Part shown: positions 63,231-64,000 of the stretch, in pieces
Numbering within the stretch: position 1 is the first letter of the stretch
Layout of the letters: each line of letters opens with the position of its first letter
Assembly (NCBI GenBank): GCA_965279075.1
Contig: CBDIHI010000011.1
Coordinates: 124,001-188,000, forward strand
Origin: SZAS-79 sp965279075
GTDB lineage: Bacteria; Pseudomonadota; Gammaproteobacteria; Burkholderiales; SG8-39
DNA: 64,000 nt
Direction: 5' to 3'
Translations under genes and position numbers: made by a program
The notes under the pieces: model-generated
What the model was told of the DNA's origin: nothing
Seen by the model: the letters and a program-made list of their open reading frames with translations, nothing else
Databases searched by the model: none

Positions 63231-63674
63231 ATGAAGACAAGACCCATTCGCACCGCGGCGCCGGTCCTTGCCGCGCTCGCCCTCCTGCTGTCCGGCTGTG
63301 GGGGTGGGGGTATCAGCACGGGCGGCCTCTGGCCCTTCGGGGGCAGCGGTGAGGAGCGATCACGGGTCCCGCCCAATTCGATCACCTACCAGTGCGAGGG
63401 CGGCAAGCGCTTCTACCTGCGCTACCTCGACAACGGGGCCGCCGCCTGGGTGATCCTGCCCGAACGGGAATTCCGCCTCGACAAGGTGCCGGGCGATGGT
63501 GGCACGCGCTTCGGGAGCGGCAAGGCGGTCTTGAGCATGGGCGACGGCGTCGTGACACTGTCCGACGGGCCGACCGCGAGTTATTCGGGCTGCAGGATCC
63601 CCAGCGCCGAACCGCCGAAACCGGCGGCCAAGCCCGAAGCGAAACCCCCGGCCAAGCCCGAAACCAAGCCCTAG
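63231..63674 (+). CDS. Lipoprotein with MliC-like lysozyme inhibitor domain
   Basis: A 147-residue protein with a lipoprotein signal peptide (LLLSGC lipobox). The central domain (about 48-122) has ITYQCEGGKRFYLRYLDNG, a loop with RFGSGKAVLS and a late Cys, resembling MliC/PliC inhibitors of C-type lysozyme. The tail is an Ala/Lys/Pro repeat. The key Ser-Gly loop of MliC seems only partly kept. It starts 6 bases after the deacetylase gene. Confidence 0.75.
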   Translation: MKTRPIRTAAPVLAALALLLSGCGGGGISTGGLWPFGGSGEERSRVPPNSITYQCEGGKRFYLRYLDNGAAAWVILPEREFRLDKVPGDGGTRFGSGKAVLSMGDGVVTLSDGPTASYSGCRIPSAEPPKPAAKPEAKPPAKPETKP

Positions 63675-63677
63675 CGC

Positions 63678-63944
63678 TCAGCGCGGCCGGGATTTCGGCA
63701 CGGCCGGGTTGAAAAGCGCGAGCTCCGCTTTCACCTGGGCGAGGCTGCGTTCGTAGACGATCTCCCGGCCCATCGCCGATCCCGCATAGGCGAGGCCGTT
63801 GCGGGTCGGGGTGAGCTGGCACTTTACGCTGTGGATGCCTTCGCCGAGCACCACCTCGATGAACTCGGCGCGCTTCGTGAGCACCACGACGTCCATCGAC
63901 TTGCCGGTGTCGGTGATGCGGACCTTGATTTTCTCTGTGCCCAT
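63678..63944 (-). CDS. Small conserved-looking hypothetical protein
   Basis: An 88-residue basic soluble protein with alternating beta-strand character (KIKVRITDTGKSMDVVVLT, then EVVLGEGIHSVKCQLTPTR). I do not recognise a family. It converges with the lipoprotein gene 3 bases away and is followed upstream by the end of another - strand gene. Confidence 0.7.
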   Translation of the reverse strand: MGTEKIKVRITDTGKSMDVVVLTKRAEFIEVVLGEGIHSVKCQLTPTRNGLAYAGSAMGREIVYERSLAQVKAELALFNPAVPKSRPR

Positions 63945-63970
63945 GGCGTCTCCCGGTCCGCGGATCGCGG

Positions 63971-64000
63971 TTACTCGACCTTGGCCTTCTGGCGCAGCTC
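63971..64000 (-). CDS. 3' end of a gene entering from beyond the window
   Basis: On the - strand the last nine codons before a TAA at 63973-63971 read ELRQKAKVE. This looks like the end of a coding sequence running in from the right, with the next gene starting 27 bases further on. Too little is visible to name it. Confidence 0.4.
   Translation of the reverse strand, partial: ELRQKAKVE

Overview
This window looks like chromosomal DNA of a GC-rich betaproteobacterium. That call rests on gene order and gene types familiar from this class: ilvB-ilvH-ilvC-psd-pssA-leuA, sigma factor-DUF3619-DUF3106-RDD, holC-pepA facing lptF-lptG, moaC facing an M48 peptidase, and a soeABC-like molybdoenzyme operon followed by a TusA protein. 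The species cannot be named from the sequence alone. Genes are densely packed, often with 1-8 base overlaps, and no gap without a gene exceeds 300 bases. I saw no rRNA, tRNA, CRISPR array or complete insertion sequence.

Region 1 (1-12100) is a signalling and type IV pilus block. In order on the + strand it holds a CHASE2-TPR Ser/Thr kinase (5' end outside the window), a PP2C phosphatase, a two-FHA protein, a CHASE2 class III adenylate cyclase, a metallo-beta-lactamase-fold protein resembling class II cAMP phosphodiesterases, a PilB/GspE-type ATPase with an N-terminal GAF domain, and a GAF/HD-GYP protein. Two nearly identical type IV pilin genes follow on the - strand. Each pilin has its own sigma-54-type promoter (GG-N10-GC), its own upstream dyad and a shared terminator design. 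The GAF domains carry full or partial versions of the NKFDE signature of cyclic-nucleotide-binding GAF domains. Together these suggest one circuit linking phosphorylation, cAMP and c-di-GMP to pilus output. This is the best candidate for an undescribed system.

Region 2 (12150-31590) is a glycan locus. It holds a SPINDLY-type O-GlcNAc transferase homologue, a TPR-GT9-like protein, two GT4 enzymes, two paralogous methyltransferases, two asparagine-synthase-like amidotransferases, a GT2 enzyme with membrane anchors, a YfhO-type and a second polytopic membrane protein, a flippase-like protein and a StrF-like transferase. It could make an O-antigen, an exopolysaccharide or a glycan for pilin.

Region 3 (31600-41600) holds moaC (molybdenum cofactor), an M48 TPR peptidase, an orphan ChrB-like protein, a soeABC-like sulfite dehydrogenase operon with a TusA sulfur carrier and a possible lipoate-ligase-like protein, and an MFS exporter. 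MoaC supplies the cofactor type that SoeA needs.

Region 4 (41600-64000) is mostly housekeeping: valS, holC, pepA, lptFG, an ECF sigma factor cluster, branched-chain amino acid synthesis (ilvBHC, leuA with a leucine-rich leader peptide), phospholipid synthesis (psd, pssA), wrbA, a YihY-PyrF fusion, a MoxR ATPase, a histone-deacetylase-family protein and an MliC-like lipoprotein. A palindromic REP-like element lies between ilvH and ilvC.
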